Below, piece by piece: positions 26,517 to 46,119 of a DNA stretch of 64,000 nucleotides. How positions within the stretch are numbered: the stretch's first letter is position 1; each line of letters begins with the position of its first letter. The translations under genes were made by a program, and so were the position numbers. The notes under the pieces are model-generated. The model searched no databases. It was not told the DNA's origin and worked only from the letters and a program-made list of their open reading frames with translations. Source of the stretch: Nymphaea colorata (Eukaryota > Streptophyta > Magnoliopsida > Nymphaeales > Nymphaeaceae); the NCBI RefSeq assembly GCF_008831285.2, contig NC_045140.1, positions 1,529,528 to 1,593,527 on the forward strand, given 5' to 3'.

Positions 26517-28749
26517 GGCCTTTTCCGGCAGGAAATCTGAGTCAGCTGTATCCTAACATCTTTCTGTGACTTGAATCTGTTTTCAAGCTTGCCATTTTCT
26601 GTCATGCTTTTTGAGTTTTTTTTTCAGATTTTCTTCTAAATTCTGCATCATTCTTTCCGCTTCTTCCTCTTCTTTTCAGGTTTAGCTTGCATATTTGGTC
26701 TGTATAACTCTTTTCTTTAGTTTTCACACTATGGTGGTTCAAGAATCCTCCTAAACTATCTTTTCATTTTTATTTAAAAGCTAAAATTGCAAATCCCCTG
26801 ATATCGAAAACTCCAGTTTGCGAAATCTTGCACCTTGTTTGGGTCATAGGTTGAAAAATCACGGCTGTGAAGAATCAGAAATGTAATTATACAGTTACCA
26901 TTCGTGACCAGTTCAAAATGCCTCTATTTCCATGAGAGTATTTAAGAACCATAACTGAATATTTTCTTTGTTGACCCTCTCATTCCACATAGCCCGAGAT
27001 GAAAATACCAAAGTCTATGAAAGTTTAGACATCAGAGCTAAGTTACCACATGCCCTTCTCGGTACAGATGAGTAAACTTTTACAAGGATAACATTAACCA
27101 AATTTATGCCTCTACCCAAAATAGACTTGCCTGCTTCGGCCTGTGTTGCAGAATAAGTTGAACAGCTTTGAGCATATAATAGAGACTAATACCAAAGCAA
27201 ATCACATCTAGTGATGCGCATTCTAATATCTATAGCACTAATGTTGCCTGTGGCGTCCAATTTGTTTGACAAATCCATTGTCCTGTGTCAGTCAAGGATG
27301 ATAATTTGTTGAGGTAGTTACATATATTTTTTCTTCGTTTGCTGTATTGAGGCAAACCATTACATTATGGTGCAGGTGGTGAAGAATATGATTGAATCAT
27401 TCGACGTTATTGGTTCCAAAGACAACCATGGCAACACACCATTGCATTTATCAGCTTATCGTGGTCATCTGGAAGTAGTCAAGGTGTTAGTCCTAGCATC
27501 TCCCTCCTTAGCGTCTGTAACAAACGATGCAGGTGATACTTTTCTCCACATGACTATTGCTGGCTTCCAAACCCCTGGCTTCCATAGATTGGACCGACAA
27601 ATCGAGCTGATGAAGGAGTTGGTCAGTGGAAAAATTGTCTGCTTACCAGATATCATCAATTTCAAAAATAATGAGGGTAGAACTGCTCTGCATCTAGCTG
27701 TGATTGGGAACATCCACTGTGATCTGGTCGAACTGCTGATGGAAGTTTCTTCAATTGATCTGAATGTTCGTGATTTTGATGGTTTGACTCCATTGGACCT
27801 ACTTAACCTACGCCCCCGTTCTGCGTGCTCAGAAATTCTGAAGAAGCAACTAACTTCTGCCGGTGGTACTTCAAATTCCCGGAACTTCTCAACCAGAGGA
27901 ACTTTTGTTTCACAGCTAAAGATGCAAGGCATTGCCTGCAGTAGCCCGGGAACCTGCTTTAGGATAACAGACTCCGAGATATTTCTGTGCGCTGGATCTG
28001 AGAACATGCATGAGTTGGTAGACAAGGGTTGCAGTGTCAGGTCAAGCTCATGCTCAAATAGCAGCAAGAGTGAGCTCAGTCATCTGGACATGATGGACAT
28101 GAATTTCGACGTTCCTGTGCTTCCCAAATCCGGCAAATCAATCAGTTCTGCTGCAAAGAGATTGAGGAGTCTGCTTGGATGGTCCCACAAGAAAGAAAAG
28201 GCTAGTAAGCCAGGAAGAGAAAGGCAATTAATTGATGATGGCATAAGAACTGAGTTGAAACATAGTGAAGAAGAATCTGTGGATGAGAAACGCAACAATT
28301 GGTACGACAGAGAGGACACACCAACTCCACTAAGACAACGATTCTCCAATGCATCACTTCCGAATAACAAACGCACACTTGCAGTTAGGACCACCGCCCC
28401 TAGCCCTTCAGCAAAGAAAAAGTTCGCTACAGGGCTTAGGCGCGGGGTTATTCAAGGAATGCCGCACTTGGTCTTGCCATTTCATTCACCTTCCAAATGC
28501 AGCTCAAAGCCATCAACGTCCTCTCCACCATCGTCAGAGAGAATGAAAGGGGTTTTATTTGATCATGAAATTAGGCCCTCTTTTGCCAAAAGATCTGTTA
28601 ATGCTGAATCGCGTGACAAATTGAGCTCAAGCAACAAGCGAGTGAATCAGTACCTCTGCTTTGGTGCCCATGCCCCATTTGCAGAGAACCAAATGACTAA
28701 TCAACAAGGGAATTGCTTCTACAGGCGTTCGATTATTTCAGAAGCATGA
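25553..28749 (+). CDS. Ankyrin-repeat protein, two exons, 708 residues
   Basis: Exon 1 (25553-26305, 251 codons) and exon 2 (27376-28749) join in phase 0 across a 1,070-bp GT-AG intron; donor GTGAGT, acceptor TGCAG. The junction falls inside the ankyrin unit GRGRVE/VVKNMI. After a Pro/Ala-rich head come WWYATPVDLAAANGHYELV, SLRRIRRLETVWDD (72-85), SLIRAGYGGWLLYTAAAAGD (114-133) and FGEGEYGVTD (149-158), all characteristic of one conserved land-plant ankyrin family. At least six ankyrin-type units are visible, including GSTVLHAAAGRG, GNTPLHLSAYRG and GRTALHLAV. The C-terminal 300 residues are Ser/Lys/Arg-rich and probably disordered, without the transmembrane helices of the ACD6-type ankyrin proteins. 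I expect a cytoplasmic or nuclear scaffold; the biochemical role is unknown. Exon 1 is strongly GC-rich, exon 2 is not. ATG 25553 is the first in-frame ATG. Confidence 0.93.
26479..26517. repeat. (CT)n microsatellite in the ankyrin intron
   Basis: A CT run of about 18 units interrupted once by CCC, read directly. Confidence 0.9.
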
Positions 28750-30110
28750 ATCAGCCATGAAGGAAAAAATGGAGTGTATATGATAAGACTCATATGTGCT
28801 GCTTGATAGTTTCTTTCGTCAACTCCCCCGTGAAGTGTTAGTGTGCGAGATGTCCTGTACAGTGTTTGTTAGCGCTTCAAGAATGGCGACCATTTGTAAC
28901 TGATCTCTAAACTGTTTATCATTGCTGTTTGCTGTAAACTAGAGACTGTATGTTGTTTTCCTGTTATTAAAAAGTCTTTTCTCACGGTGTCCTAAGGAGA
29001 GTTGTTTTCCTAAACTTCATGTGGACTTTACTTCCAAATTAGTATCAAGAAGCGAAATCTGATTGGCACCAGGTAGGAAATCTGGACTATATGCTACGGT
29101 TGTTCTTAAAACCTTCAGATTGAAGGAGGTACAAGGAGTTTGGCACCTGGGGTACATTTCTTTTTATTATTGCTTGTATTTAAAAAGGTTTTCAGAAAAG
29201 TGATTCTGGTTATAAGCATCTAAAGATTCTAAACCTCTTGTCAAAGTAACTCTGTTGGACCGTATGATTGCCACCGTTGTGATTATAAACCTGGTGACTT
29301 TCCATTGATAAACTGGACACTTTAAGCATCCAAAAGCATTTTCAAGAAAATTTATATGGCATTGGCGAGTATGAACACAATATTTGTGAGTTAGAAGCCA
29401 GAGCAGATGGGAACATCAGTCAAATAATTTTCTCAAAGTCTTACAGCCTTACAGCTAGCTTTTTTCATCCAACAACTTCCTATGTTCACGAGTAATGTCG
29501 TAGGAGATGGACATATAGAATGGGAATCTCTTCCGAAAGAAAATTCTTAGATTATCTAACCTGCTAGCAAGAGGAAACTGTCCTTTGGATTATGAAGACG
29601 ACATATGTTGTTTACAGAATTACTATGTCATCGCTTGTAAATCTCACGTTATGATGATGTTGGACAGTCGAAAGAATGATTTTGGGTTTATGAATAAATA
29701 AATTAATAGGAGACGAAGAAAAGTGCATAGATATCTTTACAAGAACACCGCCAAGAAGGTAACGACCCCAAATGCAGACTTGCACTGGATTCTTACGGTG
29801 CTGCCAAACATGTCCTTGTCCTTGCACTAGACTGGTGTGGATCGCCGGAGATGGTAATGGAGTTTCACGTGCTCTTGGAATGCTTTCCATCCTCATCCAT
29901 TGTCAATTCGATCTATACGTCGCCAACTCATCACAGAGAAAAAGGACAAGGATTACCAACTACCATGGAGGTCCAATTGGCCTCTCCCCACAATTACCAC
30001 GGTAAAAATGTATACTGCATTCCCTGATACCCAGAGGACGCCTCTACAAACCGGCAAACCCTAAAAAGCGAAAGGACATCACACCCAGACAATTCATCTT
30101 CCTCTCATTA
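28750..30110. other. Ankyrin 3' UTR and following spacer
   Basis: The 3' UTR probably covers 28750 to about 29000; TTATTAAAAAG near 28965 could serve in polyadenylation. The rest of the spacer shows no gene. Confidence 0.45.
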
Positions 30111-30125
30111 GGTTGAAGCAACGGT

Positions 30126-30433
30126 ACGATTGGATTGGTGGCAGACGCAGAACAAGTTTGGTGTGTCATTTCAGATCTAGATGTCCTAAATACATGGAAA
30201 ATCACCAATGAAGAAAAGAAAATGGAAAATCACATCCCAGCACAGCAGGACTCAATGATTCTGTTGTCTTTTCTGAAAAAGGAACTTGGATTTGCACTGT
30301 GGAGCTTGAACAATGCTCCATAATCGATGGACGTGGGACGGAAATTGGATGGGCGACCTCCTCCGAGTGGGTGGCCGAAAACTTGTCCCCTCCTGCCTTC
30401 TTCCATCACATTTCTCTTATTTTGGCAGGTTAA
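30126..30433 (+). pseudogene. Possible frameshifted fragment of a Bet v 1-like (SRPBCC) protein
   Basis: One frame reads VADAEQVWCVISDLDVLNTW (from 30138), which resembles the first helix region of plant SRPBCC/MLP/PYR-like proteins. A second frame (30257-30433) reads GTWICTVELEQC and later SEWVAENLSPPAFFHHIS, recalling the strand-helix end of that fold. The two pieces are in different frames with unrelated sequence between them and a stop upstream. The resemblance is weak and this may be chance. Confidence 0.2.
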
Positions 30434-32633
30434 AACAACCCTTTGTTGAGTTACACTAGACAACTCCTCTCTCATTCGATGATCCAACACCCTTCAGTCG
30501 TTTAAATTGAAGTTGTAGGACTCAGACCCTTGCATGCTAGGACAATAGAAACGATTTTAGCCTTCCATTTTTTCTTTTTTCATTTTCTTTTTTTTTTTAC
30601 ATTAACGATTGAGAGAAAAGAGGAGGAAGAGCTATGAACTAATACTAAAATCCCCTTTCTTTTTTTCTTTTTCCTTCTTCCAGCTATCCACGTGAACTAA
30701 ATCAAAGGCCAACATCATTTTTTATGGATCTAGTGGCCACCTGTTTCTGAGAGCTTACACGCTTGAAGGAAAAACAGGAACATGGAGAGGACAGAGGAAC
30801 ATGGAATGGGTTAATTAATCTGACTGCCTATCCATTCGGGACATGATAAGAAAAATGCAAATGAAAACACCAAGAAGAACAAAACTTTATATGGCCCATA
30901 AAATGATCTGATCAGACATGGCAACCACGCAGGGTTTTCCCATACAGTAGATACTCACTCCATAGGACCATAAGCGGCTGTTTGACTGATGGAGGAAAGA
31001 TTGCCTTAAGAAACTATCTGCCCTAACAAAAGTTCAGAAGGGAAAGTACCTTTCCCTTTTAGAGGTTCTGAAATCTAAGTACTTAGGCAGTGTGCCCCTG
31101 TCTGACCGGGATCAAGAAGTTTAGAACAATAACTTAACTGTTTTATAACAAAACTTGAAGGGCTCTGAAAGTTCTCCATTCCTTCAAAAAAACTTCATCG
31201 AGCAGCACTTACAGCGGCTTCATGGATTCTGATCCAGACAGGAACCAAGGACACTTTCTAAAAGCTGGAGGATTCACGCAGGATAACTCCAGATCTTCTG
31301 CATTCTACTCTTTTGGTCGTGGTTCTGTCTGGAGTTCAGACCATGAAGAAGTCCTTACTCAATTTCCAGAATGAGATTCTGGACATTCATGCCCAGAGCT
31401 TCATCAAAGGCGCTTAAGACGAATCTATAACTTCAATGGAGAGAATTAATTCCACGTACCCACTGGTTTGATCAATGGCTTTGGCTGGAGTCTTCCCCTC
31501 TCTTCCATTATGGCCGAAATACAGAACTGAAGAACAGTGGGGGTTATTGGCTTAAAGATTGGAACTAGGGTCATCATAACCATTTTGGACTAAGATTGAT
31601 CATGCTTTTTGCTGCAACAAACACTCATGAATTATTTTCATCTAGTATTTATTTCCGGTGATATAAAGCATCATTTATAGTTGGGTTTGAGCTACAGCTT
31701 TTACAAGTTAATAAATGGGCATTTTACTTCTAAGAGAAACTCACACAAACCGGCCGATTGATAGAAACTGCATTTTTGCATATAAAATAACAATTAATCC
31801 TCCTGTTGCATACAAAAATATCTCTCATCATTCATCGGCGAAGGGAGGAGTACTGCTTTACATAGGGTAGTTTGTGATTTCAAATCAAAAATTAACGTTT
31901 TTGTGAGTATGTAGCTCCTTGAGAATCTCTCACAGTCACAGATTGTTAACTTTAAAATTGAGAAGGGATTTGTTATTGGCTCAATTGTTAAGACATTTTA
32001 TTTTAATTGTTTATACCATATAGACATTTTGATTATATATTGTTTATAGACATTTTAGTTATGTATATTCCTATGGTTAATTTGTAGATAACATGTGCTT
32101 GTGCAATGCTTGTATACTCTTAGTTTCGTTTGCATTAGTTAGGGGGCCTGATCATAAAATATTATATTTTCAAGTAGCAAATGATGAAGACAAACTGGGA
32201 GAAACAAAAGGTTCTTTCTAATTATCCAGTGTGTCAACGGGTGAGTTTTTTTTTTGTAAAAGAAAATACGTAGTAAAACTTAAAATGTATATATAATTAA
32301 ACACGACATGCACACGAAAACGTATGATATGTATAATGAAAAATAATATTACAAAGAATTAACAGAATTTCAAGAAAAAGTTGGAAAATTATATGACTTA
32401 TCAAGTCCCTTTCACCTGTGCTACCCATGAGCGAACTGTAGCTGGTTGGACTGATAGATCTGTAAAAATTCGGATTCCTATGACTGCAAATGGAGTCTCC
32501 TTATTCAAATCAAATTAAATGGCCGACGTTTCATGTTCAGTTTTTGTACATTTTTAAATATTTTTTTTATTTTTTTTTAAATACTTTTTTCTAATTCACA
32601 ATGGATTTGAGCTGAATCGCTGAATCCACCGAT
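30434..32633. other. Intergenic spacer
   Basis: Mostly AT-rich DNA with T-rich tracts near 30590 and 32560. No gene, RNA or clear element termini recognised. Confidence 0.4.
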
Positions 32634-33600
32634 TAGCTACTTTCACAACAGAGTTGGAAAATGCCGGGCTTTCCCTACATTTGTCTCTCTCCTCCGTTCA
32701 CCGGGACCCGGCTGCTCTTAACAGATGACTGTAGCTGCCCCCGGAGGCGCTGAGAAAGATGGTTCAACTTGCCTTAACCCTTTGCTTTTGTTACTTATAG
32801 CCCCCATGTGGCTTTACCATCTCCAACAAAACTCTGACCCGCTCGGACGCAGCTTTCACCGAGTCAGGGTTGCCGCACACCCTACAAGGAGTCCTCTAAG
32901 CCCGGAGATTGAGACCGTAGAGGAACCGCACCAATCCGGCCAAGCGCCGAACATACCTTGCTAAAGTGAGTCGAAAGAAGAGTATAGAGTTGGTTCTGCT
33001 TGATCCTAGAAAAAAAGTCCACAAAAAAGCAATTGTAACCTTCTCTTTCTCCATCAAACCTTGATGTATTGACACTTACTTCTCCTTGAGGCGCTCGGAG
33101 AACTGCACTCTGACCTCTCGATCTCTGACCCTGGCCGTTGCTCATCCAAGAGCTCCTCTAACCAACTCCTGTTTTTTGTTGATAGAGAGCTTACCTTACC
33201 ATTTGTTCGCCGCCCTAGTGGCTGACACCTGCGAACAAATCCCCTCAGGGGGCCTACGGACAACCATGGTTTCGAGTACCATGCAGCACCTGCTTCCGAT
33301 ACAACCCGAACACAACAATCGGTACGAGAATTGCTCGGAGGAGCCTGCCGAAGACTTGATCGTGACGTTAGGCCTTTCAGTTTGGCTGCCTCAACCCCTC
33401 TTCCCAATAGGAATGGAAATCGACCCTTGCCCTGCCCCCCTGACTCGTCCTTTTCAAGCTGTACCAGTGCTATGTTCGTGGGTCACCATACTACAAGACA
33501 GACCAGATTTTTATGCATTGAGACCACGAGTCGCGCCGACCTCCTGGTGTTACGGGCTGAGTCCATGCAGCTTAGCTAAATAATTCCCATGGAAACAACA
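32634..33600. repeat. GC-rich LTR-like fragment, unclassified
   Basis: About 1 kb of GC-richer sequence with sharp edges against AT-rich flanks. Its open frames (up to 165 codons, both strands) have no protein-like features. Composition and appearance recall the LTR or leader of a plant LTR retrotransposon, but I found no polypurine tract, primer-binding site or second copy. Confidence 0.3.
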
Positions 33601-36600
33601 GGGCTAAGACGCTGCTCAACGGGCGTCTACATTACTGTGCCCATGACAGTAAAATAACATAACGAACTAAATGTTTTTCATAGACAGTTAATCTCCATTT
33701 TGAGTTCATTCGGATGTTAACCATTTATCTTACAAAAGAATATGCAAGCTGTGTTCTACAATAACGGTACCACTCCCAACACTAAAAGTAAGCTTAATAC
33801 CTTGAGCGATACTAACTGACGTTTCAGCTAGCAAAATAAAATATTCCACCTACACAAGAAGCCAATCGATGACATCATCATCCTCTGAACCAAAAGAATA
33901 ACATGTTTAAAAAAGAGAACCAACCTACGATAACGTTGTCATTAAGGTTGTATTTGATAGTTTTGGATCTAGATCCAAGGCTGCATAAAAAGACATGTTT
34001 CAAAAGATCTTCAATTTAAACATACTAAAAACCGAGTAACACTATATGTTAAAAAATCATGGATTTAAACGATAGGAGAGATCTTTTGTGCCCATAAGGA
34101 GTGGCGAGAAAGGTCCTTGATGTACAAAAAAAATTGCTAACATATCAAATATATGATCAATTGACGAGTAATGACGCCTTAAAGAAAAAGGTCCCACGTG
34201 CTAATGCGTGTAGCCAAGTTGAAGCCGATGCACTTCCAAAGGCTCCAGGATCCATAACTTTTTTAAAGGCTCGGGAGGGGTGCGGAGAAGAGTGCTCTCA
34301 GACACCACTTGAACCACATCGAAAACTAAAGGCCCACTAGCTAGTCCAGCTCAAGGTCCAAAGCCTTCATTCCAGCTCGTCACCCACAGCTTTGACCGCC
34401 AAGAAAATATTCCAGAGAACACTTGGCAACATTATTGCACTATGAAGTAAATTATCAATATTTATGTGATATTAAGTGCCATGAGCAACATTCTTACTAA
34501 TCCAATTACTGATAGATCGAAACACACTGGCATAGGTAAGCACTTTTGTTTGTCAAATACGAAAAAAAAAACAGGGACACAAAAGTGAATCGGTCACTGC
34601 GTAAGTTTGGTCAAGCTTTGAGCAGCTAGAAACACCAGTTACACAAGTGAAAGCAGAATCCTCAAGGGATCACATCTGGCCATGTTAGTTCCGTTGTAGA
34701 AAAGAATTTGCCTAAAAAAAATTCCAAATTGTAACAACACCTTTCATATAAGCTCATAGTTCATCATTAATTACTTTCCAAACATAACAGTACCAAGAAC
34801 ACGCACAAGATGCTTCGAAGCAATATCAATCTTTCTATTCACGGTAATCCGTCCATTTCCTTTAATTATTACAATGTTACATAAATAAAGCTTCGGATAT
34901 GACAACTGAGAAAACAATCAAAACTTCACAAATTGTACTGCCACCATCTTCAACCATTCTTACAATAAAGAGAAGAAGATCGACACAAAGGAAGATGCAG
35001 CCATCAATTTCTTCATTAATGGTTCCATAAAGAGCCCACTCCATAAGTTTGGTTAAGGTTAACGAGGAGAGACAGAACACCAGGTAAACGTGCTTGGCCC
35101 TCCCTTAAACCTTGCATCCTAGTGATTTTCCTTATAAATACAATGTTTCCAAGTCATCCTTAACACCTTAATTCATTTTACAGATGATCGTGCTTTTGGA
35201 TGAATTTATAACGATATGAAGATAGTTGGAACACATGTAAATTATGTAAAAGTAAAACCAAAAGGGTCCTTATGCTTTTGAAATACAGAAAAGGATGAAA
35301 AATTAGCATAAGAAATGCGCACCAAGATAATCATACCCAATGAGAGAATTTTTCCAGTGTTCTGCAATAGAGCTAAGTCTAATGTGCAGGGATTTGAGAA
35401 ATTTGTAAATAGGGTTAACAGGCATATAAAAACATGCAATAAAAGAAGATATTGTAGTGACAACTAAAACATTCACACAATCAGGAAGCCTAGCAATCTC
35501 TTAATATGATCAGGAAGTGGACAAAAGTCATCCCAACAATATTTGTAAATTTCAATAGGCAAAAGTAAGCTATTATCCATCAAAAATAAAGAACCAAGGA
35601 CCAAAAAAGATTACCTAACACATGGAAACTGCTATCATATTTGGAGCATGCTGAAGCCATGGTTCTAAGTTCTGAAGGACTGCCTGCTTGGTACTGCAGT
35701 AACATTTGCATAAGAGCGTCATAACTACTCGATTTCTCTTTAGGAAAGAGTCTAGAACTACAAATAGACAATAAACAGCCAGTGTTCACGCATAGCATTG
35801 GAACCATAACTCTTTAAGAAAATATTGGGAAATGAGTTTGAAAATAGGTGCTCTATATCAGAGGTTCTAATAAATTCAACACATTGAATGATCAAATGAC
35901 CACCCAATGACATGAAAAATGGAATAGCAAACACCATTTTATTGCCGCACCAGCATCTCGCTTGTTGAGAAATGGAGGCTATATAGTTCTGCATGATTGA
36001 GCACATATGGATTATACTAAATGGGCACAACGTTCATTGGGGGTAAGACCTCATAGACTGGATTGATTAAAATCATACTTAACAGTATGACCATGAATCT
36101 TTTGCAAACACAGAAACTGAAAGGTATGAAAGAAAGTTCTCCATGGAGCATAGTTCACATCTAATCCCTTCGCAGTTCCATAATAGCATTCTCAGTACCG
36201 AATTAATAATGTGAATACATTTAAACAAATGTGCATCACTTCTTAAACAGATGCACATCACTTCAAAGGCACTTCTAAGAATTAGAAGTGAATCGCCACC
36301 TTCATGATTATCAAAGAAGTGAGGTCATTGTATGAGACATGAATGAACCCCAGCACCATCTTGCTTGCAATGATCTTAGTGCACAATCAAATTGAAAGCG
36401 GCAACAATTAACCCCCTACATCAACTAAAGCATTAATATCACTTAGTATGTATTCCAGAACCAATGAAAAGATTAAATTTGGATTGCCTCACTATCCACA
36501 TTCACCCATTAGAATTGGCATAAGCACTTTCAATAAGTAGATGAAAGAGGACATGAAAGGAACAAGCTTATCCTGATGTAGCATTTGCAGGACACCCACT

Positions 36601-37702
36601 GCCTCCAAGGTTCCAATGTGATCCTAAACTGTAAGAAGCAATAACCTATTTGCAGATATTTGACATTTTTCCCGACCGTTAATGGCAAAAGTTCGTAGCG
36701 CAATTGAAAACTTAATCTGCACTATACTGAATGGATAGATTTCAACTGAACCACCAATAACATGGGAATCTGTTCATCCACACGACAACTTGCCCTTAAA
36801 TATCACATTCATAAAGCCACACTTGGACACAAACAAACGCCGTCCTTTTGAAATTACCCTTATGAGGCAACAAGTCTTTCCTAAACCTTCAGTTCTCCAG
36901 TAGTCACAGTGCCATGGAAATTCAATATCACATGTATAGAACAAACTGATCGGCATAAATCTCAAACAACTATTGCCATTTATCACATCCAGAGCTCATA
37001 CAGGTATCTGCCCAAAAATGAACGAAGGCAAAACTCCATCTTTGCTTTACACCCAGATGCATAGAATCAGTAGATTACCTTTACAGTGGAACAATCCGCA
37101 AACCCTTTCTTCAAATATAAAAAGCCAAGAGCTTGCTTCTCCGGCTTACACCAACTGTCTCTTGCAAACACAATGTGAAGATTAAAAGTGCAGTTATTAA
37201 GGATGAGAGCAAGCATGAAAGAAAAAAGAGCAGCATTAAAGATACACTGGTTATACCCATTAATCATTATACAAGTTTTCAGGAACTACGTTACAAATGA
37301 GTCAGAAAATATGTTACAAAGGCCACTCGCCACACCTTATCATGCAAGCAGTAGCATGCATTTTTAATGACCTCTGGGGCTGACGACCACAAAATTCCTG
37401 CAACACGATACAGTAGGAGGAAGAAAAACAAAATATCTTGTCTAGACATGATGTTCACCTTCAACATTTGCAAAGAACAATTTACCATCCGGCAACGCCT
37501 TGCAACTTCACATGCTATGCAGGTACCTCCTTTTATTCTCTTTTTAACTCCCCCCCCCTGTCCTGGTTGACTAGGAAACTTGATGAGGGCAAGACAGTAC
37601 TAATTTGCATTTTCTCACCTCAATAATTCACTGGGATGCAGTTGCTGCCGCTTATAAGTACAGATGGAAGTTGATTCTTCCAAGTTTTAACTGAGGTACC
37701 AC
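33601..37702. other. Spacer and 3' flank of the CDKG gene
   Basis: About 37000-37702 probably includes the CDKG 3' UTR. The rest is AT-rich with many short open frames, none convincing. GTTGTATTTGATAGTTTTGGATC near 33951 resembles a MITE terminus seen at 61511 but is unpaired here. Confidence 0.4.
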
Positions 37703-44051
<6,349 letters not shown>

Positions 44052-44180
44052 AGCACGCCTTAGGCGGACAAACAAAGCACAAGAACCCGAAAGGCGAGAG
44101 CAGAAAGAAAAATTCCAAAACCACAAGAAGCAAGTAAACAAAATGATAAATCGCTTCTCCACAGAAACCCGAAAACTGTG

Positions 44181-44280
44181 AAACCCTAACCGCACAAATA
44201 ACAATATAGGGAAGGGGAAACTCCGAATCAAGGAGGGATAACCAACGCCCTGGATCAGAGAAACCCTAGGTGGGAGGGAG
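44181..44280 (-). promoter_or_regulatory. Telo-box-like AAACCCTA motifs in the CDKG leader
   Basis: AAACCCTAA at 44181-44189 and AAACCCTAGG at 44271-44280 lie 130-230 bp upstream of the chosen ATG. AAACCCTAA is the plant telo box, frequent near starts of cell-cycle and translation genes. Presence is direct; function is inferred. Confidence 0.45.
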
Positions 44281-45161
44281 AAAAGAGAAAGGAAGGTAAG
44301 CAAGCAAACGCCAAGAAGCTTCCTACCCCTGGCCGCCTGGCTGGCTCTCTTTCTCTCTCTCGTCTCTCCCACAGAAACAAGGGCGGTGGAGGGAAGGCTC
44401 ATCAAAAGAGGGGGTGGGACGCAAACGTCAGGCGCTATGTTGCTCCTGCTGCAAAATTTCAATTTGCCGCCCAATTTCCATTCCATTTCGGGCTCAGGCC
44501 TTCATATTCCTGGAATTTTCCTTACCCAGTATACCTTCTGAAAGGTATCGAATATGGCCAATCGAGATTCGGGCTGAACACATGTTGGGCTTGCTTTCTA
44601 ACACGAGACTATGACAAAATTTCTTATATTGGTGGCTTCTAAAAGATCCTCTCTATAAAGTAAAAAATGGAATTTAATAGATTCGCTTCTTATAAAAAAG
44701 AAAAGGTATTCAAGTTAAACAGTGGAAATAATTTCAAATGAGCCATATGGGTAATCTGGGCATCGAGTACTCGACGCAAAAAAATATATATATATCGAAT
44801 CGGTTCGATAAGTTATCGAGCCCGTTCGAATGGACCCGAACCAACTCGATGCCTGGCTATACATGGTCCAATTTAATGGGATTGTGGCAGCTTGGAAAAG
44901 ATAAAAAAGAATGCAAATCAGTGACCTGCTTTAGATTTAAATATGCAGTTTTCGCAAATAAATTTGAACCACGTCCGCAGTAAATTTAAAATCTATTAGC
45001 AACGCAAATGTCATCCTTGTCACACTTCTCTTCCTCGGTGGCCATGAATCTGTTTAGAGTCATCGAGGTTATAATAGGGGCTGTCTAATTAATCGTGATA
45101 AACAGTTAAAGAGAAAAATAAGAACAAATGTGTGATCTGCATTTTAGTCCTCTAGTATTAA

Positions 45162-45166
<5 letters not shown>

Positions 45167-45212
<46 letters not shown>
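45167..45212. repeat. (TA)n microsatellite
   Basis: About 22 AT/TA dinucleotides in a row, read directly. Confidence 0.95.
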
Positions 45213-45215
<3 letters not shown>

Positions 45216-46119
45216 CCTAGCTATTTTGAATGGGGGTTATCTGATCCATCACGATAGATGATTGAAAAAAAATAAATGAAAAAAAATAAAAAGAAAAAGT
45301 GATGGTCATTTTCATCATTTAGTATTAATTCTTATCTTTCTCCCTTGTTTCTTTCTCAATTGTCCATTAATATAGTTGGGTTTGACCCAAACTCAATCTA
45401 AAAAGTACCATGTACACCCATGTCACGTCACTGTGTTAGCATGTTGACATGGGTATAGGGAAACCAATCTGCTATGTCCATGTGACTTAGATCGATCAAA
45501 CTTTAATACTAAATGGAGCGAAAACTAGTTGTAGAAATTTTTAAAATTTTGAAGAACTTTATGATAGTTATAAAAATTTCAAATTGCTGAAAAACTTCAT
45601 CATTTGATTCGAGGAAGTACAACTATGTTGCCTCAGAGTTTTCATGAGGTTTGGTGCATTAGTACTGGTATGATCGCACCCACCGGTCCCACGTTACCTT
45701 AAACATTGCATGTGAATGTAATGGAATATATATAACTGTCATAAAACTATGCAAAACGGCCCCCAAAACATCATAACGAGTCAATTCAAGAGAAAATAAA
45801 TGAACACAATTAGACTATGGAAAAGAAGGTCTAGTCGATGCCCGACAAACGTCACATGAATCAAAATTAAAATGAAGTTCAGAAAGCAATTTATTGAAAA
45901 GTTCCACTAGATGGATGCCACACCCATGCATGCAGTATGTTGCTTTCATCGTCCGTACAAGAAATCAAAGCGCTATTAGTTTGAGGAAGCAGATATAATC
46001 CATGATGAGCAACACCTGATCCTGGAAGACAATTTTGGAAAGAGTGAAGATCACATTACGTTGACACGTCCCATCATTTTGCTGACTGACATCAAATTTG
46101 AGGCAAGTTGGTGCGTGTA

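Larger units (their letters stand above)
44052..46119. other. CDKG 5' leader and promoter, then spacer
   Basis: About 44052-44500 is the CDKG 5' UTR and promoter side. Further right is AT-rich DNA with a (TA)n run at 45167-45212 and no recognisable gene. Confidence 0.5.

Noticed and set aside
29612..30005. Small gene around 29.6-30.0 kb
   Set aside because: Frames of 77-94 codons on both strands show no motif, no consistent splice partners and biased Cys-rich or low-complexity composition.
33054..33583. Frames of 117-165 codons on both strands in the GC-rich block
   Set aside because: Overlapping frames in opposite directions with random-looking composition; GC richness alone explains the lack of stops.
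37291..37488. An eighth CDKG exon at about 37400
   Set aside because: The acceptor there would produce a sequence unlike CDKG, whereas reading through the GTAAGT at 37720 ends in SLFG and a stop, matching the family C-terminus.
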